Numbered from the stretch's first letter, positions 19,563 through 29,934 are shown. The stretch is DNA of 64,000 nt from Pectobacterium punjabense (GCF_012427845.1 NZ_CP038498.1:3286001-3350000); one strand, 5' to 3'. Numbers and translations are program-made. Notes: generated from the sequence alone by a model not told the origin.

Positions 19563-20024
19563 ATGAGCATTACAAGCCTTAATGGTATCACTAACTACTC
19601 AGTCCCCACGGTGAACCGTAAAGAACCTGCGGAAAACGCATTTTCACTCGTTGGCAATACGTCTAAGTCCCCCCATTCCGTTTCTGCTAATCCTCCCTCA
19701 ACGATTCAGTCAAGCAAACGTTATGACTTTTCCAATATGACACCACAGGAAGCGATTGACGCGACAAAAGAACTTACGGCCTCCGGCGATATGTCATTTG
19801 AAGAAAGTCTGGAAATCGGTATGGCGGCACTGCTCATTTTGCATCCTCCGCTTGACGATGTCGCCCCCGCCGATCCCAACCAGAAAATCAATTTTATCCA
19901 AATGCTCAAAAACGGGATAAGTGGTTCGCTGTCACGCGGCGAGCACTTACATGCAGAACAGCAACAGGCAGTATTAGACAAATTAGTCCAACTCAGTTAC
20001 ACACCGATTAGCGTGAAAGCATGA
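19563..20024 (+). CDS. Hypothetical protein of 153 residues
   Basis: I do not recognise a named family. ATG 19563 has a strong AGGAAAGGA upstream. No signal peptide or membrane helix. Residues 1-55 are rich in S, T, N and P and look disordered. Residues 56-100 contain DFSNMTPQEAIDATKELTAS followed by GDMSFEESLEIG; this NMTP...L..SG.(I/M)S..E pattern recalls small uncharacterised proteobacterial proteins. The rest is helical. The serine/threonine-rich N terminus is compatible with a secreted effector, but that is speculation. It is flanked by very AT-rich DNA. Confidence 0.7.
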   Translation: MSITSLNGITNYSVPTVNRKEPAENAFSLVGNTSKSPHSVSANPPSTIQSSKRYDFSNMTPQEAIDATKELTASGDMSFEESLEIGMAALLILHPPLDDVAPADPNQKINFIQMLKNGISGSLSRGEHLHAEQQQAVLDKLVQLSYTPISVKA

Positions 20025-20027
20025 TGA

Positions 20028-20058
20028 AAAGCAGGCTCTCTTTTTGGGAGATCCTGCT
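20028..20058 (-). terminator. Hairpin between the 153-residue gene and the DUF4879 gene
   Basis: AGCAGG-TCTC pairs with GAGA-CCTGCT with one-base bulges. On the minus strand it is followed by TTTTC, so it best serves the DUF4879 gene, but it can act for both convergent genes. Confidence 0.6.
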
Positions 20059-20070
20059 AAGAATACGGCG

Positions 20071-20634
20071 TTATCGAATATTCAGTGAAGTGCTAAGCGT
20101 TCTAAAAGGAGGATTAGTAGAAGTGGATTGATAGCGGAAATTGCCAGACTGCATGCCATCGCCATTGAAATAAACCATCCATCCTACATAAGTCGCCCCA
20201 ACGGGGCATGACTCGCTGTAATTACCACGAACAATACAAACGCCATTAACCTGATAGGATTTCTTGTCTAGACCACCAACCGAAGCAAAACGATGGTTCC
20301 CATAACCGACTTCCAGCACCGCAATGCGCAGTTGTGCCCCACCATGGTCCTGAGCCGTTATCGATTTATTTGGACCAATATATTCCCAGGCTCCACCATT
20401 CTGTGTTGATGCCACGGCGTAGACATAGACAGAACTCAATGCAGGCGCTGGCGCACGAAGAGGTTTATAGTGCTGAGAAGAGGATTCATTTGCAGATGTT
20501 GGGTTCTCCAGAAGCGGAGAATCAAATGCTGTAATTGCTTCCGCCACCGGCTCTTCCATACCCTGAGAATAAGCCGGAAATACAGCACTAACCAACATAC
20601 TGAATGCAAAACCAATATATATTTTCTTTCTCAT
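20071..20634 (-). CDS. Secreted protein with a DUF4879 (YolA-like) domain
   Basis: 187 residues from ATG 20634 (MRKKIYIGFAFSMLVSAVFP), a clear Sec signal peptide ending around AYSQ. A short variable linker follows. The C-terminal domain (about 75-187) contains the DUF4879 hallmarks TAQDHGGAQLRIAVLEVGYG and GDGMQSGNFRYQSTSTN, known from Bacillus YolA. The family has no known activity; export to the periplasm or beyond is inferred. Two cysteines (VCIVRGNYSESCP) could form a disulfide. Surroundings are AT-rich and the gene is probably an accessory trait. Confidence 0.8.
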   Translation of the reverse strand: MRKKIYIGFAFSMLVSAVFPAYSQGMEEPVAEAITAFDSPLLENPTSANESSSQHYKPLRAPAPALSSVYVYAVASTQNGGAWEYIGPNKSITAQDHGGAQLRIAVLEVGYGNHRFASVGGLDKKSYQVNGVCIVRGNYSESCPVGATYVGWMVYFNGDGMQSGNFRYQSTSTNPPFRTLSTSLNIR

Positions 20635-20856
20635 CCTGAGTAATTCCATTTAAATGCAGCCGATTGCTGCAGATAAACTATGAATAAAAATGTTATTTTT
20701 TCCAGTAACCAAATCACAATAAAATAAAAATATTTACATTAAAAACAAATGATTAACCATTTATTTATTTTAAAAAAAACCTTAAATAACCTAATAATAT
20801 CATCACCACTCATAATAAAATAACATACATAGCAATGATATCATTTAAATAAATAT

Positions 20857-21672
20857 CTAACCAAATCGCCCAGTAATATAATCTTCTGTGCGACGCTGTA
20901 TCGGAGAGGTAAATAAATCATCAGTACGGTTGTACTCAATTAATTTACCCTGATTGATAAACGCGGTGTAATCCGACACACGAGCCGCCTGCTGCATATT
21001 GTGTGTCACTAATACCAGCGTAAAGTGCTGTTTTAGCGTTCCCATCAGCTCCTCGACAATCAGCGTCGAAATCGGATCGAGCGCAGAAGTCGGCTCATCC
21101 AACAGCAGCACTTCTGGTTCAATAGCGATCGCCCGAGCGATCACTAAACGCTGCTGCTGTCCGCTAGATAGCGTGAGCGCATTGTCACTTAGCCGATCCT
21201 TTACCTCGTGCCATAGTGCCGCTGCCCGCAGCGCACGCTCAACGGCATCATCCAGTAAGCGACGATCGCGCAGCCCCTGTAATCTCAGGCCATAAATCAC
21301 ATTTTCATAGATCGACTTGGGAAACGGATTAGGACGCTGAAAAACCATACCGATGCGGCGACGTAACACCGCAACATCCAACTGAGGGTCGTTAATTGGC
21401 ATACCATTCAGCCTGATATCACCTTCGGTACGGCAGTCATCCACCAGATCGTTCATGCGATTAAAGCAGCGTAAAAGCGTAGATTTACCACAGCCAGACG
21501 GCCCAATCAGCGCCGTGACCTGATGCTTCGGGATGCGAATAGAAATATCGTTCAATGCCTGTTTATTGCCATAGTACAGATTCAGATGTTCCACGGTTAA
21601 CGTCGTCTGTTCATCACTCAGTTGATGAACATCAGGCAGCGGTGCCATCTCCTTTTGTGTCATAAATCCCAT
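20857..21672 (-). CDS. pstB: Phosphate ABC transporter ATP-binding protein PstB
   Basis: 271 residues. Walker [11 protein letters not shown]-loop [16 protein letters not shown], signature LSSGQQQR, Walker [15 protein letters not shown] and the switch VTHNMQQA are all present. PNPFP and the NRMND loop are typical of PstB. It powers phosphate import by PstCA. ATG 21672 has AGGA at a good distance. It is the last gene of pstC-pstA-pstB; no pstS or phoU is adjacent. Confidence 0.93.
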   Translation of the reverse strand: MGFMTQKEMAPLPDVHQLSDEQTTLTVEHLNLYYGNKQALNDISIRIPKHQVTALIGPSGCGKSTLLRCFNRMNDLVDDCRTEGDIRLNGMPINDPQLDVAVLRRRIGMVFQRPNPFPKSIYENVIYGLRLQGLRDRRLLDDAVERALRAAALWHEVKDRLSDNALTLSSGQQQRLVIARAIAIEPEVLLLDEPTSALDPISTLIVEELMGTLKQHFTLVLVTHNMQQAARVSDYTAFINQGKLIEYNRTDDLFTSPIQRRTEDYITGRFG

Positions 21673-21687
21673 AACTTCATCCTACTT

Positions 21688-23334
21688 TCAGAGTGATAAC
21701 GAACGGTATTTCTCACGCAAAACATGGCGAATCCCAATCGCAGCAAGATTCAACCCGACAACAATCAATACCAGCAGCAGCGCGGTGATATACACCAGCG
21801 GCCTTGCCGCTTCCACATCCGGGCTTTGGAACGCCAAATCGTAGATTTGAAAGCCCAGATGCATAAATTTTCGCTCAAGATGCAGATAAGGGAAAATATC
21901 ATCAACCGGTAAGACGGGCACCGACTTCACCACGCCGACCAACATCAGCGGCGCGGTTTCTCCTGCGGCACGCGCCACCGCGAGGATCAACCCCGTCATC
22001 ATTGCGGGAACCGCCATCGGCAAGACAACGTGCCACAGCGTTTCGGCTTTGGTTGCCCCCAGCGCCAGCGAACCGTGGCGCACGGACATCGGAATCCGTG
22101 ACAACCCTTCCTCTGTCGCCACAATCACCACTGGCAGCGTTAGCAATGCCAGCGTCAGCGACGCCCACAGCAGCCCCGGCGTACCAAATGTCGGGTTCGG
22201 CAATGCTTCAGAGTAGAACAGTTGATCCAACGTGCCGCCGATGAGGTAAACAAAAAAACCTAATCCGAATACACCGTAAACAATTGATGGCACACCGGCC
22301 AGATTAACCACCGCAATCCGCACCCAGCGCGTTAAACTATTTTTTCCTGCATATTCATGTAGGTAAACCGCAGCGATCACCCCCAGTGGCATCACGACAA
22401 TAGACATCAGCACTACCATTAATACCGTACCAAAAATGGCAGGGAAAAGTTGACCCGCGCTATTACTGTCCGGCGAGTAGTGCATCAGCATGTATTTCGC
22501 CTGATAGCCCCAATGGCGGGCTTTTTCCCACAAGCTCATTGCATTAGGATACCAGACCTGCTCAATGTCTTTGAGCGGGATAAGATGGACACTACCGTTA
22601 GCATCCCGTAACTGCACCGTATCGCGATTAATATCCAGATTAAGTGCAGTTAACTGGCGCGATAGCTCATCAAAACGGCGTTGCAGTTCGATACGTTCTG
22701 CCTGAAGACGGGCTAGCGCCTGATTGTCCAGTGTCTTTGCCTGCTGTCGCTTTTTCTCTTCCAGCCGTAGCGTCTCAAACTGCTGGTTAATCTTTGCCAT
22801 CTCGCCCATGCGGATTGTCTGCGTCTTCGCGAGCAATCCCTGAACCTGCTCGACGCGATGCCGTAGGGTTGCGGAGAGATCCGTCGCCACTAGTGGTTGC
22901 TCTCCCTCCAGCATCCCAGCCAGATAACCGTAGGCGGTGCCATTATTGGTTCGTTTCAATACCAGAATGTCGGCAGGTTTATCAAAGTGAGCAATGTCGC
23001 GGGACAGCAGCGTGCGAAAGCTTTGCCCATGAATTTCACGTTGGCCGATTTTGATCAAATAGCGGGTTTCTTCCTTACCAGACAAAGACGCTAAATTGGC
23101 CTGTTGCAACTGCGAAGGCGAAAGCGTCTGTTCGGCATAAATTTCCCCCATCAACGCGCGTTGCACACCCTGTTCAGGCTGTAACGTCAGTAGCCAGACG
23201 GGCTGCGGCCACAAATAACGCATTCCCTGCCCCGCCAACAGCACGATAATCGCTAGCATGGCCAACAGGCTGATAGAAATTGATGATGCGGTCAGCCACA
23301 CCCACGGTCTTCCTGAACGGAACCAGCGCTTCAC
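21688..23334 (-). CDS. pstA: Phosphate ABC transporter permease PstA, long form
   Basis: 548 residues against about 296 in E. coli PstA. After a first membrane segment (about 18-40) there is a large extra region with a heptad-like coiled coil (about 170-240, IRMGEMAKINQQFETLRLEE), likely periplasmic. The C-terminal half is the normal permease with the EAA loop GSLALGATKAETLWHVVLP. GTG start overlaps the pstC stop (GTGA). Forms the channel with PstC. Confidence 0.88.
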   Translation of the reverse strand: MKRWFRSGRPWVWLTASSISISLLAMLAIIVLLAGQGMRYLWPQPVWLLTLQPEQGVQRALMGEIYAEQTLSPSQLQQANLASLSGKEETRYLIKIGQREIHGQSFRTLLSRDIAHFDKPADILVLKRTNNGTAYGYLAGMLEGEQPLVATDLSATLRHRVEQVQGLLAKTQTIRMGEMAKINQQFETLRLEEKKRQQAKTLDNQALARLQAERIELQRRFDELSRQLTALNLDINRDTVQLRDANGSVHLIPLKDIEQVWYPNAMSLWEKARHWGYQAKYMLMHYSPDSNSAGQLFPAIFGTVLMVVLMSIVVMPLGVIAAVYLHEYAGKNSLTRWVRIAVVNLAGVPSIVYGVFGLGFFVYLIGGTLDQLFYSEALPNPTFGTPGLLWASLTLALLTLPVVIVATEEGLSRIPMSVRHGSLALGATKAETLWHVVLPMAVPAMMTGLILAVARAAGETAPLMLVGVVKSVPVLPVDDIFPYLHLERKFMHLGFQIYDLAFQSPDVEAARPLVYITALLLVLIVVGLNLAAIGIRHVLREKYRSLSL

Positions 23335-25499
23335 GCATTTTCTCCTTCATCACGGTAACGTTGGCGCAAACGCTGCCGGATAGTTTCAGCCAGCGTATTC
23401 ACAATGAACGTGAAAACAAACAGCGTGAGTGCCGTTAAAAACAGCACCCGATAGTGACCGCTGTTCGTTACCGCTTCTGGCATTTCAATAGCAATATTCG
23501 CAGCCAGCGAGCGCAAGCCCTGAAGCAGACCTTCATCCATAATCGGCGTGTTGCCCGTCGCCATGAGTACAATCATGGTTTCCCCCACGGCGCGACCAAA
23601 ACTCAGCATCAGCGCGGCAAAAATGCCCGCGCTGGCAGACGGCAACACAACACGCCACAAGGTTTGCCACGCCGTTGCACCCAACGCCAACGAACCCTGG
23701 CTTAAGCGAGCGGGTACGCTAAACAAAGCGTCTTCCGCCAGTGAAAAAATTAGCGGGATCAGGGCGAAGCCGAGAGCAACCCCCGCCACCAGCGTATTAC
23801 GTTGGGCAAAATCGTCACCCAACCATTGGTATAGCGGTTGCCCCAACAGCGCTATTTCGATATGCGGCGCGGCCCAACAGCCAACCACGAACGTCAACAA
23901 AATGGCGGGAATGAGAAATAGCGCGTCCCAACCCACAGGGAAACGGGTACGCCAGCGTCTCGGCAGACACTCAACCAACCAACCACAGCCGAGCACAGCC
24001 AGCATCCACAACACCGGCATGACTAGAATAGCGGACAAATACGTCGCAAAATGCGGTGCCAGCCAGATGGCCGCAATCAGACCGACGACGACTGTCGGCA
24101 GCGCGCCCATGATCTCCAGCGTGGGTTTAATCCAGCGTCGCAGCGTCGGCGACATAAAGCAGGCGGTGTAAATCGCGGCAGACAGTGCCAGCGGCGTAGC
24201 AAACAACATGGCGTAAATCGCCGCTTTCATGGTGCCCAGCATCAGCGGCATCATGCTGAATTTGGCCTGATAGCTGTCATCCGCAGACGTGGATTGCCAG
24301 ATATACGCCGGTTCCGGGTAGTTCTCATACCACAGCTTTTGCCACAACCCGCGCCAGCCAATATCGGGATACGGATTATCAACCTGGTAGCGATGCCACC
24401 CCTGTGCCGTTTCAATCAGCATGGCAGAACCACGCGGCGAAAATGCCATCCCCTGCGCCTGTGTTGGCAATGTCTGCGTCAGCAGCGCATGCGACTGTTT
24501 ACTGGCAAACAGTGACAGCTCACCCTGTGTATTTAATGTGGCAAATACGCGTCGCTGCGCCTCTGTTGCCAGCAATACCGATTCCCCAGCAACGTGCGGA
24601 AACTGACGCGTTTCCGTCAGCCTGGCCCCCTTTTCACTCGGGACGTCAAACCACTGGCTAATCCGCCCGTCAGCAGCCTGCACCAGCAACGAACGTCCAC
24701 CGGACAACAGCGCCAGATGCAGGGGGTCCGCCAGTTGCAATTGCCGTTCTTCACGCAGCGTCAGCGCATTTTCGCCCACTTGCCACAACGTTAATGTATT
24801 TCCGTGCAGCAAATACACTTGCTGTCCGTCTGGCGTCAGCAGGAGTTGGCTAACCGCGCCAGCCGGCAGCGTAATCTGTGCCTGTTGCCGCACGCCGCTC
24901 TCATCGACATCGGCAATAATCAGTGCATTTTCCTGACCAATCGCCGCAGTAACAACGTGTTTTTCGCCCACAGCCGCTATCGCCAGATGACGCAGTGGCT
25001 GCGCGGGCAGCCCCAGTGAATACGCCTGTTCACCCAACGGATACATCCAGGCAGGAGAACGGTTTTCCGTCCGCGACAATGCAGGTTGAACAAAAAGCAA
25101 GCGGCCATCAGGTTGGCTCAAGGCATAAATCTGTCGCTCGCCCTGACTTTGCGCCAGCAAACTCAGGGCAGGAACCAGTTGAATACGCGACATAGGCTGA
25201 TTTTCCGCAAACGGAATAAACTCACCATATCCCTGAGCGTCGATACGAAACCCAATTTGCCCATTGTCGCTGAGTCCCAAGGCCAGCGAAGGTTCCGCGC
25301 TGTGGCGTTGAACCGTTTTTTGTCCGTTGACCGAAGGAGACAGGAATAGTGGCGTCACCACATACAGTAGATAGAAGAAGATTAACAACAGCATCGCTAG
25401 CACCAGCAGCCCGCTGCCCGCAACAATGCGGTGTACCAAACGATCGACCCACGCTCGTCGACGATCTCGATACTGTAATGTGCTGCCTGTTTTGACCAT
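23331..25499 (-). CDS. pstC: Phosphate ABC transporter permease PstC, long form
   Basis: 722 residues against about 319 in E. coli. First membrane segment at about 28-52 (LLVLAMLLLIFFYLLYVVTP), then a periplasmic region of about 350 residues with repeated short strands that look like a beta-propeller (for example LTPDGQQVYLLHGNTLTLWQ). The C-terminal 300 residues are a standard permease with the EAA loop GSLALGATAWQTLWRVVLP. First gene of the operon and divergent from ppk. The role of the extra domain is unknown; coupling to a separate PstS or to surface sensing is inference. Confidence 0.88.
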   Translation of the reverse strand: MVKTGSTLQYRDRRRAWVDRLVHRIVAGSGLLVLAMLLLIFFYLLYVVTPLFLSPSVNGQKTVQRHSAEPSLALGLSDNGQIGFRIDAQGYGEFIPFAENQPMSRIQLVPALSLLAQSQGERQIYALSQPDGRLLFVQPALSRTENRSPAWMYPLGEQAYSLGLPAQPLRHLAIAAVGEKHVVTAAIGQENALIIADVDESGVRQQAQITLPAGAVSQLLLTPDGQQVYLLHGNTLTLWQVGENALTLREERQLQLADPLHLALLSGGRSLLVQAADGRISQWFDVPSEKGARLTETRQFPHVAGESVLLATEAQRRVFATLNTQGELSLFASKQSHALLTQTLPTQAQGMAFSPRGSAMLIETAQGWHRYQVDNPYPDIGWRGLWQKLWYENYPEPAYIWQSTSADDSYQAKFSMMPLMLGTMKAAIYAMLFATPLALSAAIYTACFMSPTLRRWIKPTLEIMGALPTVVVGLIAAIWLAPHFATYLSAILVMPVLWMLAVLGCGWLVECLPRRWRTRFPVGWDALFLIPAILLTFVVGCWAAPHIEIALLGQPLYQWLGDDFAQRNTLVAGVALGFALIPLIFSLAEDALFSVPARLSQGSLALGATAWQTLWRVVLPSASAGIFAALMLSFGRAVGETMIVLMATGNTPIMDEGLLQGLRSLAANIAIEMPEAVTNSGHYRVLFLTALTLFVFTFIVNTLAETIRQRLRQRYRDEGENA

Positions 25500-25716
25500 T
25501 ATTCTCGCCGTTAAAATGAAGCCGCCAGAGTCGTGTTGCTAACGTATTGCGGGTAGCATATGTTGCCTTTACGCCCATAATATGACAATGGTAAGTCTGT
25601 CTATGAATTAGATTTTATCGTCATCAACACGCCATAATGTTGTTGTACCCTATCTCCACAGCGGAAGGGTATGAATATTGGATGAACCTTCAGTACATGA
25701 GTTGAGCGGAGTGACA

Positions 25717-27789
25717 ATGGGTCAGGACAAACTCTATATAGAGAAAGAATTAAGTTGGTTATCCTTTAATGAGCGAGTGCTTCAGGAAGCAGCAGATAAA
25801 AGCAATCCGTTAATCGAACGCATGCGCTTTCTTGGCATTTACTCCAGCAACCTTGATGAATTTTATAAAGTCCGTTTTGCCGATTTGAAAAGACGCATTC
25901 TGATTAACGAAGAACAGGGTCTGGACGGCAATCTACGGCATCTTTTAGGCAAAATTCAGGCGCGTGTACTCAAAACCGATCAACTCTTTGACAGCTTGTA
26001 TAACGAACTGCTGTTGGAGATGGCGCGGAACCAGATTTTTCTGGTCAACGAGCGTCAGGTTTCCCCTAATCAGCAGGAGTGGCTGAGGGACTACTTCCGG
26101 CAATATCTACGCCCACACATCACGCCAATACTTATCTTTGACGAAACCAACCTGGTGGAGTTCCTGAAAGATAACTACACCTATCTTGCCGTCGAAATTA
26201 TTCGTGGCGATGAGATCAGTTATGCCCTGCTGGAAATTCCTTCGGATAAAATACCGCGTTTCGTCAATCTGCCAGCGGAAGCGCCACGCCGCCGTAAGAC
26301 CATGATCCTCATCGATAACATCCTGCGTTACTGTCTGGATGATATCTTCAAGGGCTTCTTTGATTATGATGCGCTGAACGCGTATTCCATGAAGATGACG
26401 CGCGATGCGGAATACGATTTGGTTACGGAAATGGAATCCAGTCTGCTGGAACTGATGTCTTCCAGCCTGAAGCAGCGCCTGACCGCCGAACCGGTGAGGT
26501 TCGTCTATCAGCGCGACATGCCGGACGCGATGGTCGCCATGTTACTTGAGAAACTGGGTATCTCTTCCTATGACTCCGTGATCCCCGGCGGGCGTTATCA
26601 TAATTTCAAAGACTTTATTTCTTTCCCGAACGTCGGGCGCGCTAATCTCGTCAACAAACCGTTGCCGCGCCTGCGACACACTGGGTTCAACCATTTTCGC
26701 AACGGCTTTGATGCGATCCGCGAACGTGACATCCTGCTCTATTATCCGTACCACACCTTCGAGCACGTATTGGAACTGCTGCGACAAGCCTCGTTCGATC
26801 CCAGCGTGTTGTCCATTAAAATCAATATTTACCGCGTCGCCAAAGACTCGCGCATCATTAATTCGATGATCCATGCAGCGCACAACGGTAAGAAAGTGAC
26901 AGTGGTCGTCGAACTACAGGCGCGCTTTGACGAAGAAGCGAATATTCACTGGGCCAAACGTTTAACCGAAGCCGGCGTGCACGTCATTTTCTCGGTGCCA
27001 GGGCTGAAAATTCACGCCAAGCTGTTCCTGATTTCCCGCCGTGAAGGGGAAAACATCGTGCGTTACGCGCACATCGGCACCGGTAACTTCAACGAAAAAA
27101 CCGCCCGTCTGTATACCGACTATTCGCTGCTGACTGCCGACGAACGCATTACTAACGAAGTCCGTCGCGTCTTCAACTTTATTGAAAACCCTTACCGCCC
27201 GGTCAGCTTTGAACACCTGCTGGTGTCACCACAAAACTCCCGCGACAAACTTTACCAACTGATCGATACCGAGATCGAAAACGCGCTGGCGAATCGTGAT
27301 GCAGGCATTACGCTTAAGGTAAATAATCTGGTGGATAAAGGGCTGGCGGAAAAGCTGTATCAGGCTTCGTCTGCGGGCGTGAAGATTAATCTGCTGGTAC
27401 GCGGCATGTGTTCATTGATTCCTAATTTGCCGGGGATCAGCGAAAATATTCAGGTCATCAGTATCCTTGACCGCTATCTGGAACACGATCGGGTGTATGT
27501 CTTCAACAACGGCGGAGACAAAAAAGTCTACCTCTCTTCCGCAGACTGGATGACACGCAACATTGATTATCGCATTGAAGTCGCAGTGGAAATCCTTGAT
27601 CCTATTTTGAAAAACCGCGTACTGGAAACGCTGGATATCCTGTTCAGCGACACGGTGAAAGCCCGCGTCATTGATAAAGAATCGAGCAACCGCTATGTAT
27701 CACGCGGCAACCGGCGTAAAGTACGCGCGCAAAATGCCATTTACGACTACATCAAGGCGTTGGAGCAACCTGGAGATAAGCCTGAATAA
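25717..27789 (+). CDS. ppk: Polyphosphate kinase 1
   Basis: 690 residues from ATG 25717 ([20 protein letters not shown]), matching E. coli Ppk (688). The catalytic histidine lies in [10 protein letters not shown] at residue 433 and the second conserved histidine in LEHDRVYVF at 590. Both phospholipase D-like halves are intact. Polymerises ATP gamma-phosphate to polyphosphate at the membrane. Its stop overlaps the ppx start (TAATG), so the two are coupled. Divergent from pstCAB. Confidence 0.96.
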   Translation: MGQDKLYIEKELSWLSFNERVLQEAADKSNPLIERMRFLGIYSSNLDEFYKVRFADLKRRILINEEQGLDGNLRHLLGKIQARVLKTDQLFDSLYNELLLEMARNQIFLVNERQVSPNQQEWLRDYFRQYLRPHITPILIFDETNLVEFLKDNYTYLAVEIIRGDEISYALLEIPSDKIPRFVNLPAEAPRRRKTMILIDNILRYCLDDIFKGFFDYDALNAYSMKMTRDAEYDLVTEMESSLLELMSSSLKQRLTAEPVRFVYQRDMPDAMVAMLLEKLGISSYDSVIPGGRYHNFKDFISFPNVGRANLVNKPLPRLRHTGFNHFRNGFDAIRERDILLYYPYHTFEHVLELLRQASFDPSVLSIKINIYRVAKDSRIINSMIHAAHNGKKVTVVVELQARFDEEANIHWAKRLTEAGVHVIFSVPGLKIHAKLFLISRREGENIVRYAHIGTGNFNEKTARLYTDYSLLTADERITNEVRRVFNFIENPYRPVSFEHLLVSPQNSRDKLYQLIDTEIENALANRDAGITLKVNNLVDKGLAEKLYQASSAGVKINLLVRGMCSLIPNLPGISENIQVISILDRYLEHDRVYVFNNGGDKKVYLSSADWMTRNIDYRIEVAVEILDPILKNRVLETLDILFSDTVKARVIDKESSNRYVSRGNRRKVRAQNAIYDYIKALEQPGDKPE

Positions 27790-29324
27790 TGCCGCTAACG
27801 AACAATGAAAAAACTGAGATGAAGCCGCAAGAATTCGCGGCTATCGACCTGGGTTCCAATAGTTTTCACATGGTGATCGCACGCGTGGTAAACGGTGCGC
27901 TTCAGGTATTGGGGCGTTTAAAACAGCGGGTACATCTGGCCGATGGGCTGGACAACAAAAATGTGCTCAGTGAAGAAGCCATTCAACGCGGCCTAAGCTG
28001 TCTGGCGCTGTTTGCTGAACGTCTGCAAGGCTTCCCCGCGGTGAACGTTTCTATTGTCGGCACGCACGCGCTGCGTCAGGCGGCCAACGCGCAGGAATTT
28101 TTGCGCCGTGCGGCAGACATCATTCCCTATCCAATAGAGATCATTTCCGGTCATGAAGAAGCTCGCCTGATTTTTATGGGCGTGGAGCATACGCAGCCGG
28201 AAAAAGGCCGCAAACTGGTTATCGATATCGGCGGTGGTTCTACAGAACTGGTTATCGGTGAGGATTTCGAACCGATGCTGGTAGAAAGTCGTCGAATGGG
28301 ATGTGTTAGCTTCGCACAGCAATTTTTCCCCAATGGTGAGATCAGCGAAGCCAATTTCAAGCGCGCTCGGCTGGCTGCGGCGCAGAAACTGGAAACGCTG
28401 TCCTGGGAGTACCGCATATACGGTTGGAAATTTGCCCTCGGTGCATCTGGAACGATCAAAGCCACACACGAAATTCTGGTGGAAATGGGGGAAAAAGACG
28501 GTCTGATTACCCCCGAGCGGCTGGAAATGTTACGCACGCAAATTCTACAGTTTAAGCACTTCAAATCGCTGAGCCTACCGGGGCTGTCCGAAGATCGGCA
28601 GTCGGTGCTGGTGCCTGGTCTGGCGATTTTGTGTGGTATTTTCGATGCGCTGGCGATCAAAGAGTTACGCCTGTCTGATGGCGCACTGCGCGAAGGCGTG
28701 CTGTACGAAATGGAAGGCCGTTTCCGCCATCAGGATATTCGTATCCGTACCGCGCAAAGCCTGGCAACCCATTACAATATCGACCGAGAGCAGGCACGAC
28801 GCGTGCGGGAAACCACGCAACAGCTTTATGCGCAATGGGCAGAGCAAAACCCCAGCCTGGTGCATCCACAGCTTGAGGCCATCCTAAACTGGGCTTCCAT
28901 GCTGCATGAAGTCGGATTGGGCATTAACCACAGCGGTATGCACCGCCATTCCGCCTACATTTTGCAAAATACCAACCTGCCCGGTTTCAATCAGGAACAA
29001 CAGCTCGTCCTGTCAATGATCGTACGGCTGCACCGTAAGGCCATCAAGCTGGAAGAGTTACCACGACTGAACCTGTTTAAAAAGAAACAGTATTTGCCGC
29101 TGGTACAATTGCTACGCCTTGCCACGCTGTTAAACAACCAGCGGCAGGCAACGACGACGCCAGAATCATTGCAATTACATACCGATGACAATTACTGGAC
29201 GCTGACGTTCCCGCACGACTTTTTTACCAATAACACATTGGTACAGCTCGATCTGGAACGTGAACAGGAATATTGGCAGGACGTCACCGGCTGGAAGCTG
29301 ATGATTGAGGAAGAGAAAGCCTGA
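27789..29324 (+). CDS. ppx: Exopolyphosphatase
   Basis: 511 residues. The ASKHA fold is seen as [19 protein letters not shown] near the N terminus and [14 protein letters not shown] near 140. A C-terminal HD-like helical domain follows ([20 protein letters not shown]). Releases orthophosphate from the end of polyphosphate and can also hydrolyse pppGpp in E. coli. Translationally coupled to ppk. Confidence 0.96.
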   Translation: MPLTNNEKTEMKPQEFAAIDLGSNSFHMVIARVVNGALQVLGRLKQRVHLADGLDNKNVLSEEAIQRGLSCLALFAERLQGFPAVNVSIVGTHALRQAANAQEFLRRAADIIPYPIEIISGHEEARLIFMGVEHTQPEKGRKLVIDIGGGSTELVIGEDFEPMLVESRRMGCVSFAQQFFPNGEISEANFKRARLAAAQKLETLSWEYRIYGWKFALGASGTIKATHEILVEMGEKDGLITPERLEMLRTQILQFKHFKSLSLPGLSEDRQSVLVPGLAILCGIFDALAIKELRLSDGALREGVLYEMEGRFRHQDIRIRTAQSLATHYNIDREQARRVRETTQQLYAQWAEQNPSLVHPQLEAILNWASMLHEVGLGINHSGMHRHSAYILQNTNLPGFNQEQQLVLSMIVRLHRKAIKLEELPRLNLFKKKQYLPLVQLLRLATLLNNQRQATTTPESLQLHTDDNYWTLTFPHDFFTNNTLVQLDLEREQEYWQDVTGWKLMIEEEKA

Positions 29325-29406
29325 TTACCGAAGGCGTTGCGCAAGAAATCTGGCGCGCATTGGGCACCATAATAAGGCGCAAGTTGCGCCACCGCGTTGG
29401 CGGGTT

Positions 29407-29437
29407 CATTCTGGTTAACATAAAGTTAGCCAGAATG
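29407..29437. terminator. Hairpin downstream of ppx
   Basis: CATTCTGG-T-TAAC-ATAAA-GTTA-G-CCAGAATG: 12 paired bases with one internal mismatch. No T run, so terminator function is uncertain. Confidence 0.4.
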
Positions 29438-29517
29438 AGGCCGATACTAAATTGATGACTGGTGAGAATATTCACCAACATCGTGCAACCTCGGTGGAAA
29501 GGCGCACTTCCTTTCCA

Positions 29518-29656
29518 TACCCTAAATAATTTGAGTTTCGGGACAAAACGTTAGCGTTTTGAACAACGCAAAGCGTTGGCGCGCAAGGGCGAGGCTCACG
29601 TAAGTAAGCCGAGTATCGCAGCCAACGCACATGCAACTTGAAGTATGACGGGTATA
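29518..29656. repeat. ERIC-like repeat, long form (copy 3)
   Basis: About 139 bases with ERIC ends TACCCTAAATAATTTGAG and GAAGTATGACGGGTATA. It also has the ERIC interior CTCACGTAAGTAAGCCGAG and CAGCCAACGCACATGCAAC, joined to the GTTAGCGTTTTGAACAACGC segment seen in the short copies. It lies between ppx and the YjfB-like gene, within about 40 bases of the latter. Confidence 0.85.
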
Positions 29657-29695
29657 TATCGGATAGTAATCCAACTCAACGTTAAGGAGAGTAAA

Positions 29696-29884
29696 ATGGA
29701 TGTATCACAGATTGCATCATTCGCAACCGACCTCAGCAACCTGCGCACCAGCAGTGAGGCCAGTACGCTTGTGATGAAAAAAGCGCTCGACAGCCAAGAG
29801 TCTGTTGCTTTAGGTATTTTGCAAGCCTTACCCCCATTGCCAGCAAACCCGGCGATTGGGCGTAACGTCAATACCACGGCGTAA
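29696..29884 (+). CDS. YjfB-like small protein (putative motility protein family)
   Basis: 62 residues, ATG 29696 preceded by AAGGAGAG. The pattern MDVSQIASFATDLSNLRTSS, then LVMKKALDSQES and a C-terminal LPANPAIGRNVNTTA, matches the small YjfB_motility family (Bacillus YjfB has MDV...A.SL.VMK.A...NPH.G.NIDV). No membrane segment. Function unknown even in the family; the motility link is only a name. Own terminator follows. Between ppx and yfgG. Confidence 0.75.
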   Translation: MDVSQIASFATDLSNLRTSSEASTLVMKKALDSQESVALGILQALPPLPANPAIGRNVNTTA

Positions 29885-29900
29885 TTCCGCCGTACTACAC

Positions 29901-29934
29901 AACCCGCTTATCCGTTTTTGAGCGGGTTTTTTAT
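29901..29934 (+). terminator. Terminator after the YjfB-like gene
   Basis: AACCCGCT, loop, AGCGGGTT and a run of T: a strong intrinsic terminator 16 bases past the stop. Confidence 0.9.

Larger units (their letters stand above)
29325..29695. other. Intergenic region after ppx
   Basis: 371 bases holding a strong hairpin (29407-29437) and a full-length ERIC-like element (29518-29656). E. coli has the EAL gene yfgF here; no trace of it is visible. Confidence 0.6.

Noticed and set aside
23548..24171. 207-codon frame antisense to pstC
   Set aside because: Fully inside pstC; the translation is low-complexity (A, S, T, P, R rich) with no domain.
25560..25620. Pho box between pstC and ppk
   Set aside because: Only TGACA and CTGTC half-sites are seen, without the 11-base tandem spacing of a PhoB site.
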